In this document: positions 31,975 to 40,652 of the stretch, piece by piece
How positions within the stretch are numbered: the stretch's first letter is position 1
How the letters are laid out: each line of letters starts with the position of its first letter
Source: Gammaproteobacteria bacterium
Lineage (GTDB): Bacteria; Pseudomonadota; Gammaproteobacteria; Steroidobacterales; JABDKV01
NCBI GenBank assembly: GCA_013003425.1
Contig: JABDJB010000018.1
Span: 1-64,000 of the forward strand
Length of the DNA stretch: 64,000 nucleotides
Direction of reading: 5' to 3'
The notes under the pieces: generated by a model
What the model was told of the DNA's origin: nothing
The model's input: the letters and a program-made list of their open reading frames with translations, nothing else
Databases searched by the model: none
Program-made: the position numbers and the translations under genes

Positions 31975-33108
31975 TCAGGGCTGGAAGTCCAGAATAGCCT
32001 CGATCACATCATCCTGGTCACGCTGACTCATGGCGGTATAAAACGGTAACCGGATCAGGCAATCGCTGATGCGATCAGTAACCGGACATTCCGCGACAAT
32101 GTTCGATCGCAAAGCGTACTCTGACCGGTGCAGAGGCAGGTAATGAAAGACAACGTGTATGCCCCGCTGAGTCATGTGTTCAATGAATGCGCTACGGGTC
32201 TGCTCTGAAGGCATGATGAGATAGTACAGGTGCCATGCCTGTTCGCAGTGTTCCGGAACATAGGGTTGCTGCACACTGTTAGAGCTTGCCCATGAGCTCA
32301 ATTGCTCGTGGTAACACTGCCAGATTTCCCGTCGTCGTTGCTGAATTTCACGCCATTTTTCGAGCTGGCCATAGAGAAATGCGGCGAGCACATCGCTCAT
32401 CACATAACTACTGCCAACTTCCAGCCACGAGTATTTGTCTACTTCGCCACGAAAAAAACTTGCCCGGTTAGTACCCTTTTCCCGGATAATTTCTGCCCGG
32501 GTTACCAGGTCCGGGGCATTGACCAGCAAGGCCCCACCTTCACCGCAGGTGATGTTCTTGGTTTCGTGGAAACTCTGCGTGCCCAGAGCGCCGAATGTAC
32601 CCAACGGGCGTCCGTGGTAGCGGGCAAACAGTCCATGAGCATTGTCTTCCACCACCGCAATGCCATGATTCTCTGCAATTGTGCAGATGTCGTCCATTTC
32701 ACAACCAACACCGGCGTAATGCACCGGAACTACAGCCCTGGTGCGCTCCGTGACATGAGCTTCGAGCTGCCGTTCGTCCAGGTTCAGGGTGTCTGACCTG
32801 ATATCGCAAAATATGGGGCGCGCGCCTCGCAACACAAATGCGTTTGCCGTCGACACAAAGGTAAACGACGGCATTATTACTTCGTCGCCGGGCTGAATGT
32901 CCAGCAACAGCGCCGCGATCTCAAGCGCATGCGTGCACGACGATGTGACGAGCACCTTGGGGACATCGAGTTCGCGTTCCAGCAAGTTCTGGCACTTGCG
33001 TGAAAAAGTCTGGTCGCCTGCGATCTCGCCGGAGGACACGGCCTGTGAGATATATTCAATCTCACTCCCCTGCAGCGACGTGCGGTTGAAACCGATCCGG
33101 TATTTCAT
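31975..33108 (-). CDS. wecE: dTDP-4-amino-4,6-dideoxygalactose transaminase
   Basis: The 377-residue PLP enzyme belongs to the DegT/DnrJ/EryC1 (StrS) aminotransferases and most resembles WecE/RffA: RIGFNRTSLQGSEIEYISQA, VTSSCTHALEIAALLL, VVEDNAHGLFARYHGR with D155, and HETKNITCGEGGALL with the Schiff-base lysine K184. It converts TDP-4-keto-6-deoxyglucose plus glutamate to TDP-Fuc4N. The acetyltransferase WecD, which makes Fuc4NAc in enteric bacteria, and the rml genes for the precursor are absent from this window. Downstream is the GT56 transferase; upstream, 193 bases without a gene. Confidence 0.85.
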   Translation of the reverse strand: MKYRIGFNRTSLQGSEIEYISQAVSSGEIAGDQTFSRKCQNLLERELDVPKVLVTSSCTHALEIAALLLDIQPGDEVIMPSFTFVSTANAFVLRGARPIFCDIRSDTLNLDERQLEAHVTERTRAVVPVHYAGVGCEMDDICTIAENHGIAVVEDNAHGLFARYHGRPLGTFGALGTQSFHETKNITCGEGGALLVNAPDLVTRAEIIREKGTNRASFFRGEVDKYSWLEVGSSYVMSDVLAAFLYGQLEKWREIQQRRREIWQCYHEQLSSWASSNSVQQPYVPEHCEQAWHLYYLIMPSEQTRSAFIEHMTQRGIHVVFHYLPLHRSEYALRSNIVAECPVTDRISDCLIRLPFYTAMSQRDQDDVIEAILDFQP

Positions 33109-33301
33109 GGCTTTCTTCTAAGTTGGTCTGCCTATCCTGGCGAGAGCGGCGCTGCCCACCTCGTCTGGCGCGCCTTTATTGCGTCCAGTATAAACCGAGC
33201 CGGCCGTCCTGCAATTGCCATGCTTCAAAGCACAGGATCGGTGAGGCCTGTGGAATGTACCTACTTAACGAAAACCACAGCGAACACAGCAGCTTCCTTG
33301 C

Positions 33302-33886
33302 TTAATACTGCTTCCTGGCGCCGCTAAGGCGTTCGCGACTGATGCGATCGGCATCACTCTCATTGAACAGCACAATCTTCTGTTTGCCCCCGGCCAGCAG
33401 TTTCCACCAGGTTGAATCAGCCTTGTCCAGCAATGCCTGCTCTCCGGCCGCGTCAGTGAACTTCGATTCCCAGTTTTTGCCGCCGTCGATAGACATGCCG
33501 TTGAACTCGCCGCTCCAGAACAGCAGCAGCCGGTCGTTCAGGATCTTGAAACTTTCGGGATTGGCCGGCGTCATCTGGCCCGAGCCGGTCAGCATCAGTG
33601 AACACCAGCCGCCATGGGCCGGCGCATAGCGGGCCGGGTCGGCATTGAAAAGATCCACCTGCCCTGCCGAAGTGAGCCAGTAGGTTACACCGTCATGGCT
33701 CACCGCGAATTGTGGATCGCCCTGCTCTGCCTTGCCTACAGTGAAATAGGAAACCGGCGAATAGCCGTCTATACCCACGCCGCCGGGGCCAAGCCTGCTG
33801 AGTTGGTTGTAGCTGATCGGTTCGCCAGGGCAGCCACCAAGCAAAGCGCTAACGAGCAACAAACAACAAATTGTTCGAGTATTCAT
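33302..33886 (-). CDS. YHS-domain-like lipoprotein
   Basis: From the ATG at 33886 the 194-residue product begins with a signal peptide and lipobox LLGGC. The rest matches the YHS-domain family pattern: GIDGYSPVSYFTVGKAEQG, VTYWLTSAGQVDLFNADPARY and PAHGGWC, the last being the core of the YHS (Tyr-His-Ser) domain described for copper/heavy-metal proteins. It is anchored in the membrane facing the periplasm. It diverges from the decarboxylase gene over an approximately 90-base intergenic region. Another 16 upstream codons are open but would spoil the signal peptide. Confidence 0.72.
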   Translation of the reverse strand: MNTRTICCLLLVSALLGGCPGEPISYNQLSRLGPGGVGIDGYSPVSYFTVGKAEQGDPQFAVSHDGVTYWLTSAGQVDLFNADPARYAPAHGGWCSLMLTGSGQMTPANPESFKILNDRLLLFWSGEFNGMSIDGGKNWESKFTDAAGEQALLDKADSTWWKLLAGGKQKIVLFNESDADRISRERLSGARKQY

Positions 33887-33975
33887 CGTGGCTGACCTGT
33901 TTTTGGCTGTGCAAAGCTTATCACGCAAGCACATTGGTGGTGCCCCCGCGGCAGTACAGGTCTTATACTGCGGCC

Positions 33976-35412
33976 ATGCGAAAACAAATTACCGAACTCG
34001 AAACCATCGCGCGTCGGCTGGAACCTTCGCCTGGTGATCGCAAGGCAGCGGCAGAACAAGTGATGTCGTACGCAAACGAGTTCCTCGATGGCTTGCCGGA
34101 TATGCCGGTGTATGTGCCGGGCCAGCCGGACGCGGGCTTTGGAAGTCAAGTTAACGAGTCGCCGCAACCGCTGGAGGAACTGCTCGGCGAACTGCGCCGG
34201 CAGGTCGATACGTTTGGTATTAATCCGGCCAGCGGCGCACACCTCGGTTACATACCCGGCGGCGGTGTTTACTACGCTGCGCTGGGGGATTTCCTGGCCG
34301 ATATCAGTAACCGCTACTCCGGCATCGCCTTCGCTTCACCCGGCGCTGCGCAGCTGGAGCAGAAAATGGTGCGCTGGATGGCCGACCTGGTCGGTTTCGG
34401 TGACACCGCCGGCGGTGACCTGACTTCAGGCGGCAGCATTGCCAACCTGTCGGGGATAGTTGCAGCGCGTGAAGCCCACGCCATACCTGCAGCAGAGATC
34501 TCATCGACCTGCGTTTACTTCACTGCCCAGGTACACCACTGCGTTACCAAGGCACTCGGGATTGCCGGTTTAAAAGAATGCGTCCACCGCCAAATCCCGA
34601 TGGATGAGCGTTTTCGTTTGGACGCAGAAAAACTTGAGCAGGCAATCGCTGCCGATCGGGCCGCCGGCCTCAAGCCCTGGCTGGTCGTTGCCTCTGCCGG
34701 AACGACCGACACGGGTGCAGCTGACCCGCTGGCGCGTATTGCGAAAATCACCGAACGGAACGGACTGTGGCTGCATGTCGATGCTGCCTACGGCGGGGCT
34801 TTCCTGCTGACCGATTACGGCAGGGAGGTTATGCGTGGCATCGATCGCGCAGATTCAGTGGTTATCGATCCGCACAAGGGATTTTTCCTGCCCTACGGCA
34901 GCGGTGCGTTGCTGGTTAGAGACCAGCAACACCTGGCACAGGCACATTCGTATCACGCCGATTACATGCAGGATGCACAGGCGGCTGAGTCCACGCCCTC
35001 GCCTGCCTCGCTGTCGCCCGAGTTGACCCGGCCGTTTCGCGGGTTGCGTTTGTGGCTGCCACTGCGTCTTTACGGGCTGGCACCCTTCCGTGCGGCGCTC
35101 GACGAAAAATTGCTGCTGGCACGCTATTTTCACCAGCAACTCAGCCAGCTGCCCAACTTTGAAGTAGGCCCGGCACCGGACCTTTCGGTAGTGATCTACC
35201 GCTACCGGCCACAGAACAGCACCGACATCGACGGCATCAACCGCAAGCTGGTGGAAGACATCCAGCGGCACGGTGAGATATTTGTTTCCTCGACGCTCAT
35301 CGATGGCCAGTACATGCTGCGCCTGGCAGTGCTCAACTTTCGCACGCATCTCAACCACATCGACCGCTTGCTGGAATTGCTGCAAAGCACCGCAGCCAGC
35401 CTGGATCACTGA
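33976..35412 (+). CDS. Group II PLP-dependent amino-acid decarboxylase
   Basis: From ATG 33976 the protein has 478 residues, the family's usual length. VGFGDTAGGDLTSGGSIANL, LVVASAGTTDTGAADPL and HVDAAYGGAFLL are the group II (aromatic-L-amino-acid/glutamate decarboxylase) fold elements, and VIDPHKGFFLPYGSG carries the Schiff-base lysine K301. Its C-terminal segment (YMLRLAVLNFRTHLNHID) fits the same family. Substrate may be an aromatic amino acid, glutamate or 2,4-diaminobutyrate; this cannot be resolved by eye. A frame open upstream to 33871 overlaps the YHS gene's start and is unlikely to be translated. Confidence 0.85.
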   Translation: MRKQITELETIARRLEPSPGDRKAAAEQVMSYANEFLDGLPDMPVYVPGQPDAGFGSQVNESPQPLEELLGELRRQVDTFGINPASGAHLGYIPGGGVYYAALGDFLADISNRYSGIAFASPGAAQLEQKMVRWMADLVGFGDTAGGDLTSGGSIANLSGIVAAREAHAIPAAEISSTCVYFTAQVHHCVTKALGIAGLKECVHRQIPMDERFRLDAEKLEQAIAADRAAGLKPWLVVASAGTTDTGAADPLARIAKITERNGLWLHVDAAYGGAFLLTDYGREVMRGIDRADSVVIDPHKGFFLPYGSGALLVRDQQHLAQAHSYHADYMQDAQAAESTPSPASLSPELTRPFRGLRLWLPLRLYGLAPFRAALDEKLLLARYFHQQLSQLPNFEVGPAPDLSVVIYRYRPQNSTDIDGINRKLVEDIQRHGEIFVSSTLIDGQYMLRLAVLNFRTHLNHIDRLLELLQSTAASLDH

Positions 35413-35539
35413 TCGGCTGACAATACGCTCAAAACTGATTGGTCTTTGTCCAACTGCTGGTAGATCCAGGTTTGATAAAGCATCAGGGCAGGTCTACCAT
35501 CCAACAGAGTTTGTTCGCTTCGTCCGGGGGATACAGGCA

Positions 35540-38500
35540 ATGAATATTTCCGTGTTTCAGGGGCGCATTGCGCTGCCTCTCTTGATTACGATGCTGCTAT
35601 CGGCCCAGGCCCTGGGCCAGGCTACTACCGGCGCCCTGCGCGTCAACGTCTCAGACCAGAACGGCACCAGTGTAGCCGGCATGCCGGTGACCATTACCCA
35701 TGTGCCGACCGGACGTGTGCAGACAACTTCAACGAACGCAGCTGGCGTCGCTACTGCACGCAGTCTTGCCGTTGGCGGGCCTTATGAAGTCCGCCCGGGA
35801 TCAGGCGCAAACTACACCTCCGACGCCGGCACCTTTTATATCGAGCTTGGCCAGACCGAATCGGTACAGCTGGTGGTGCAGTCGGCAAGCGCAGTCGAGG
35901 AAGTGACCGTAACCGGAATCCAGGAAAGGCAGGAACAGGTCCTCGGTGTCGGACGCAACTTTGACACCCGTACTATTTCCGCCATACCAACGGTCTCGCG
36001 TGATTTTGTTAACACGATCCAGGTCGACCCGAAGATCCTGGTCGACAACAGCGTTGCGCGGGGCCCGGCCGTTTCCATCGCCGGACAGAACTTCCGTTAT
36101 AACAACCTCACTATTGATGGCGTGGCGCAGAACGATAACTTTGGCTTGTCGAAAAATGCTTCAGCCACGCAGCGTTCGCCGATATCGATTGATGCGATCG
36201 AGGCGCTCAATGTCAACGTGGCGCCATACGATGTGACTTATGGCAGTTTTATCGGTGGCAATATCAACATCGTCACAAAGTCCGGCACCAACGAGTTCGA
36301 GGGCAGCGTGTTTGCCTACACCAGTGGCGACAGCTTCACTGGCGACAAGTCGGACGGTCAGGACCTCGGAATCGGTGATTTTGACGAAGACACCTACGGT
36401 TTCACGCTGGGCGGACCGATTGTCAAAGACAAACTGTTCTTCTTTGCCAACTACGAGAAATTCGAGACTACCCTGCCGTCCAACTCGCAGACTATTAATG
36501 ACATCGTTGGCGTAACGCAGGCAGACGTCGACCGGGTCATCAATATTTTCCAGACCGAATATGGTTTTGATCCGGGGCGTTTTGCCGCTTCCGATGTCGA
36601 TGAAGACGAGAAGATCCTCGTCAAGTTCGACTGGAACATCAATGACAATCACCGTGCCGTAGCCAGCTACCAGCGCGCCGAAGGTGATGTATTGTTTGAC
36701 GACTTCCCCGATCTGGCGGTGCTGCAGTCGAACCGATACAACATTAACGAAACACTGGATGCCACTTCCATACAGGTGTTTTCCGACTGGTCCGATAATT
36801 TCTCGACCGAGTTCAAGTACGGCACCAAGGAAGTCGCGAACCGGCAGATCAGCATCGATTCATCCACACCGGATTTCGCAATCTCGACCGATGCCGGCGG
36901 CACTATTGCCGCTGGCGGCGATCGCTTCCGCCACAACAACAAGCTGGACAACGAATCGGATCAGTTGCGCCTCAAGGCCGATTACGTGACCGGCGATCAC
37001 ACCATTACGTTTGGCTACGAGCGGGAAGCCAAGAAGACGGTGAATACGTTTGTTCCATTTACCCGTGGCCAGTTTCTTTTCTTTAGTATCGATGATTTCG
37101 AGAACCGCATGCCTGGCCTGGTGCTGTTTGGCGGCTCGACTACGGGCAACGTGGCCGATGCAGTAGGCGCCTTTGAACTGGTCACCGACAGTCTGTTTGT
37201 GCAGGATGAATGGACGCCCAGCGATGTGCTTACCCTCAAATACGGCTTTCGCTGGGACAGGAATTCCAACGACGACCAGATTCCTCGCAACCCGAACTTT
37301 GCCATGCGCAACGGGTTCGACAACACCTTCAATCTCGATGGGAACAAGCTGTTCATGCCCCGCTTCGGTTTCGAGTGGACCGGAACAGATCGCCTGACAA
37401 TACGCGGTGGTGCCGGCCTGTTTGGTGGCGGCGAGCCGCTGATCATGCTGTCCAACAGCTACCAGGGCAACGGCATTACTCGCAATATCGTTTGTGGCTT
37501 CTGCAGCTTCGTAACAGCATTCGATGTACTGGATGACCTGGCCGCCGGGCTCCCAAGCCCGACCATTGCCACTGAGCTGCTGCAGTCGTCGAATGGCGTC
37601 AATCCCGATTCGGATGTCGAGGCCATCTCGCCTGACTTTGAAACTCTCAGCACCTGGAAATACAGCCTCGGCGCTGAATGGGACGCTGACCTGTCACGCA
37701 TCGGGCTGGGCGATGGCTGGGACCTGAGTGCCGAGTTGATCTTCTCTAACGTCAAAGACGGCTTTAACGTGCTTGAACGTCGCCGTTCTGTCGTTGGCAC
37801 CGCGCCGGATGGTCGCAACATTTACGACTTCACCCCGGGTGGCGACTACGTCCTGGAAAACACCAGCCGCGGCGACAGCAGGATTATCACACTCAGTGCT
37901 GCCAAGGGCTGGGAGACCAGCTTCGGCACTATCAACGCCACGCTGGGCTACACAAAGACCGATGCCAACGAGGTGCGGTCCTACAACCGCTTTGTCACCT
38001 TCGAATCCTTCGCTTTTGATGCGACCACCGATTTCAATAACATGGGGCTGTCACCATCGAAGTACGAGGTCGAGGATCGTGTCACCGCCACCCTGGACTG
38101 GGAGAAACAGCTGTTCGGTGACAACATCACCCGCGCCAGCCTGCTGTACACGGGCCGCTCGGGTCGCCACTACTCCTATACCTTTGGCAGCGCCGACGCG
38201 GCATTCGGCGGTACTTTCCTGGCTGATTTTGGCAGCGAGGGCGACAACCCGGGTTCGCACCTGTTCTATGTGCCGACCGGCATGAGTGACCCGCTGGTAA
38301 CCGGCGACGCCACCTTCCTGGGCAACCTCAATACGTTTATCGACAGCGACGAGTGCCTGTCCGGTGCCCGCGGCTCCATAGTTGGCCGCAATGCCTGTGA
38401 GACAGATTTCACCAACATCATCAGCCTGCGTCTGTCGCAGGAGGTGAACCTGTTCCGCGACAAGAAGCTAGAGCTTCTGCTGGATATCGAGAACCTGGGC

Positions 38501-38710
38501 AACCTGCTCAATGACGACTGGGGCCGGGTCGAGGGCTATTCGGCGCCGTCCAATGTCGCACTGGCGAACGTAACCATTGCCAATGACCAGTACGTGTATG
38601 CGCCGATCTCCAACGCCCAGGTCAGCGCTTCAACCATTGCGCCAAAACCAGCCGTGGCCCGGCTGCCTTCCGTTTACCGGATCCTGTTTGGCGCCAGGTT
38701 CAGCTTCTGA
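35540..38710 (+). CDS. Oar-like TonB-dependent receptor
   Basis: From ATG 35540 the 1056-residue protein has a signal peptide (ending ALGQA), a carboxypeptidase-regulatory-like N-terminal domain at about 30-105 (ALRVNVSDQNGTSVAGMPVT), a plug domain from about 120 to 235, including NLTIDGVAQNDNFG and INIVTKSGTNEFEGSV, and a large beta-barrel ending in RILFGARFSF. Such Oar/SusC-relative receptors import large substrates or sense the surface. No TonB box is obvious and no TonB/ExbBD are nearby. The region 35413-35539 should hold its promoter; no clear hexamers were found. The terminator at 38733 follows the stop by 23 bases. Confidence 0.9.
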   Translation: MNISVFQGRIALPLLITMLLSAQALGQATTGALRVNVSDQNGTSVAGMPVTITHVPTGRVQTTSTNAAGVATARSLAVGGPYEVRPGSGANYTSDAGTFYIELGQTESVQLVVQSASAVEEVTVTGIQERQEQVLGVGRNFDTRTISAIPTVSRDFVNTIQVDPKILVDNSVARGPAVSIAGQNFRYNNLTIDGVAQNDNFGLSKNASATQRSPISIDAIEALNVNVAPYDVTYGSFIGGNINIVTKSGTNEFEGSVFAYTSGDSFTGDKSDGQDLGIGDFDEDTYGFTLGGPIVKDKLFFFANYEKFETTLPSNSQTINDIVGVTQADVDRVINIFQTEYGFDPGRFAASDVDEDEKILVKFDWNINDNHRAVASYQRAEGDVLFDDFPDLAVLQSNRYNINETLDATSIQVFSDWSDNFSTEFKYGTKEVANRQISIDSSTPDFAISTDAGGTIAAGGDRFRHNNKLDNESDQLRLKADYVTGDHTITFGYEREAKKTVNTFVPFTRGQFLFFSIDDFENRMPGLVLFGGSTTGNVADAVGAFELVTDSLFVQDEWTPSDVLTLKYGFRWDRNSNDDQIPRNPNFAMRNGFDNTFNLDGNKLFMPRFGFEWTGTDRLTIRGGAGLFGGGEPLIMLSNSYQGNGITRNIVCGFCSFVTAFDVLDDLAAGLPSPTIATELLQSSNGVNPDSDVEAISPDFETLSTWKYSLGAEWDADLSRIGLGDGWDLSAELIFSNVKDGFNVLERRRSVVGTAPDGRNIYDFTPGGDYVLENTSRGDSRIITLSAAKGWETSFGTINATLGYTKTDANEVRSYNRFVTFESFAFDATTDFNNMGLSPSKYEVEDRVTATLDWEKQLFGDNITRASLLYTGRSGRHYSYTFGSADAAFGGTFLADFGSEGDNPGSHLFYVPTGMSDPLVTGDATFLGNLNTFIDSDECLSGARGSIVGRNACETDFTNIISLRLSQEVNLFRDKKLELLLDIENLGNLLNDDWGRVEGYSAPSNVALANVTIANDQYVYAPISNAQVSASTIAPKPAVARLPSVYRILFGARFSF

Positions 38711-38732
38711 TCGCCAGCTGTAATACCAAACC

Positions 38733-38760
38733 AAGGGCACGCAATCGCGTGCCCTTTTTT
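38733..38760 (+). terminator. Rho-independent terminator of the TonB-dependent receptor gene
   Basis: GGGCACGC (38735-38742), loop AATC, GCGTGCCC (38747-38754), then a run of seven T with flanking A-T pairs. It ends right before the stop of the convergent nupC gene, and has no matching T run on the minus strand. Confidence 0.9.
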
Positions 38761-38764
38761 ATTG

Positions 38765-39988
38765 TCAGAATGGAATCAGCAGGCTGGCCAGCGCCGCGCT
38801 CATCAGGTTTGACAGTGAGCCTGCCAGCACGGCTTTGAGCCCGAAACGGCCAATGACGGCGTGTTTTTCCGGGATCAGGCTGCCCAGACCGCCGAGCAAG
38901 ATGGCAATGGACGACAGGTTGGCAAAGCCGCATAGCGAGAATGTGACCACCGCTTCGGCGCGCGGGCTCAGCGTATCGATGATTTCGCCCATATGCAGAA
39001 AGGCGACAAACTCATTGAGAATGAGCTTTTCACCAAACAGCGCTCCGGCAGTCTGCGCTTCGGCCCACGGCACGCTGAGCAAATACATCAGCGGGGCAAA
39101 AATAAAACCGAGGATACGCTCAAGCGTTACGTTTTCCAGCCCGACGAGGCCCGCCAGGCCTCCCACCACACCATTAAACAACGCAATAAGCGCGACAAAA
39201 GCGATCAGCATTGCACCGATGTTTACCGCCAGCCGCAGACCGGTCTGGGCGCCATGCGCCGCGGCCAGGATGACGTTTTCGTGATGGCTGTCTTCGGCTT
39301 CGCGTAACGGTCCTTTGTCCCGCTCCATGTCCTCTGGTGGATCCGGCATCATCAGCTTGGCCATCAGCAGCCCGCCAGGCGCTGCCATAAAGCTCGCTGC
39401 CAGCAGGTAATCGAGCCGCACACCCATCTGGGCATAGGCGGCCAGTACGGTGCCGGCGATCGACGCCAGGCCGGAAACCATGATCGTAAACACCTGGATA
39501 TCGGTCAGGTTGCGCAGGTAGGGCTTGACCACCAGCGGCGATTCGGTCTGACCGACAAAAATGTTGGCCGCTGCATTGAGCGACTCGACCGAGCGGGTGC
39601 CAATGATCCACTGTATGGCGCCGCCGATCATTTTCACGAAAAACTGCATGACGCGCAGGTGATAAAGCACGGACATCAGCGACGAAAAGAAAATGACCAG
39701 CGGCAGCACCCGCACCGCAAAACTGAAACCCTCGATAGAAGCCAGGTTGCCAAACACCATGGTAATGCCGGCATCTGAATAGTTGATGATTGCCTGCACA
39801 CCATCGGACAGCTTCTGGATAATTGCCTTGCCCGCGGGCACAAACAACACAAATGCACCCACCACCGCCTGCAGGGCAAAGGCTGCCCCTACTACGCGCA
39901 GTCGTATTGCCCGTCGGTTACTGGAAAACAGGACAGCAATACCTATGATCGCGGCAATGCCCACCAGGCTGATCAGTCTTTCGCCCAT
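38765..39988 (-). CDS. nupC: Concentrative nucleoside transporter (CNT family)
   Basis: The 407-residue membrane protein matches NupC: an N-terminal LISLVGIAAIIGIAVLFSSN helix, VFGNLASIEGFSFAVRVLPL, then QTESPLVVKPYLRNLTDIQVF, the nucleoside-binding region with the conserved Q-T-E-[SA]-P, and LILNEFVAFLHMG and ALVTFSLCGFANLSSI-like motifs. It couples nucleoside uptake to sodium or protons. It feeds the purine/deoxynucleoside genes downstream in the window and is 24 bases away from the phosphoribosyltransferase gene on the same strand, so the two may be one operon. Confidence 0.9.
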   Translation of the reverse strand: MGERLISLVGIAAIIGIAVLFSSNRRAIRLRVVGAAFALQAVVGAFVLFVPAGKAIIQKLSDGVQAIINYSDAGITMVFGNLASIEGFSFAVRVLPLVIFFSSLMSVLYHLRVMQFFVKMIGGAIQWIIGTRSVESLNAAANIFVGQTESPLVVKPYLRNLTDIQVFTIMVSGLASIAGTVLAAYAQMGVRLDYLLAASFMAAPGGLLMAKLMMPDPPEDMERDKGPLREAEDSHHENVILAAAHGAQTGLRLAVNIGAMLIAFVALIALFNGVVGGLAGLVGLENVTLERILGFIFAPLMYLLSVPWAEAQTAGALFGEKLILNEFVAFLHMGEIIDTLSPRAEAVVTFSLCGFANLSSIAILLGGLGSLIPEKHAVIGRFGLKAVLAGSLSNLMSAALASLLIPF

Positions 39989-40012
39989 ATCGAAATCGCC
40001 TGTGTCAGAGAA

Positions 40013-40579
40013 TTAAACGGAAGCTTTGTGTGCAGCTACCACGTCGTACAGCTCCGGCTTTTGCTGTTTCATTTCATCCAGCGTCAGCGCATCGAGCTCG
40101 TGCGGGAAAACCAGCCAGTCGTCGGTCTCGTGTACCCAGTAGTCCGGCACCCTGTTGGTCTGGTTGCGGTTCGGTTTGTACCAAGGAACTGCGATACGTA
40201 CATCCCTGGCCATGTTGTTGCGGGTACGCCGCTCAAGCTCCTGGATAACGGCAGTAATCGTGTGGCCCGTGTCAAAGACATCATCGACAATCAGCATGCG
40301 GTCTTCGGGCGCCACCTTGTCGATAATGTAGTGAAGCCCGTGCACGTTGACCGTGGCCATGCGTTCGTCGACGCCGGCATAAGACGAGGTGCGTATCGCT
40401 ATGTGATCGGCATCAATGCCGCAATGGCCGACAAGCTCCTGCAGAGCCATGCCCACCGGGGTGCCGCCGCGCCAGATAGCTACGATAAGCGTGGGCTCGA
40501 AACCGCTTTGCAGCACCTTGCTGCCCAGCTGCCAGGAGTCCTCCAGCAACTGCTGGGCGGTCAGGACTACTTTGCTCAT
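40013..40579 (-). CDS. Phosphoribosyltransferase (type I PRT fold), minus-strand paralogue
   Basis: A 188-residue type I PRTase: VAIWRGGTPVGMAL near 34-46 binds pyrophosphate and MLIVDDVFDTGHT (95-107) is the PRPP loop with two adjacent aspartates. The family transfers ribose-5-phosphate from PRPP to a purine base. It is 40 to 45% identical by eye to the neighbour at 40653, from which it is read in the opposite direction. Both also resemble the Gpt/Hpt-like group (C-terminal DWLVFPHEL is close to the xanthine/hypoxanthine PRTase tail). The exact base is not predicted with confidence, but hypoxanthine/guanine/xanthine is likely from context. Confidence 0.85.
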   Translation of the reverse strand: MSKVVLTAQQLLEDSWQLGSKVLQSGFEPTLIVAIWRGGTPVGMALQELVGHCGIDADHIAIRTSSYAGVDERMATVNVHGLHYIIDKVAPEDRMLIVDDVFDTGHTITAVIQELERRTRNNMARDVRIAVPWYKPNRNQTNRVPDYWVHETDDWLVFPHELDALTLDEMKQQKPELYDVVAAHKASV

Positions 40580-40613
40580 TGAGAATGGCCCGCAACTATC
40601 AGGGATATGTCAT

Positions 40614-40619
40614 TATAAT
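40614..40619 (+). promoter_or_regulatory. Candidate -10 element upstream of the second phosphoribosyltransferase
   Basis: A consensus TATAAT lies 34 bases before the TTG start in the 73-base divergent region. No good -35 sits at 16-18 bases spacing, so activation by a regulator or an alternative sigma factor is possible. Confidence 0.35.
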
Positions 40620-40652
40620 CACACCTTGCGCAGACTGCATCGGGGTCCCGGG

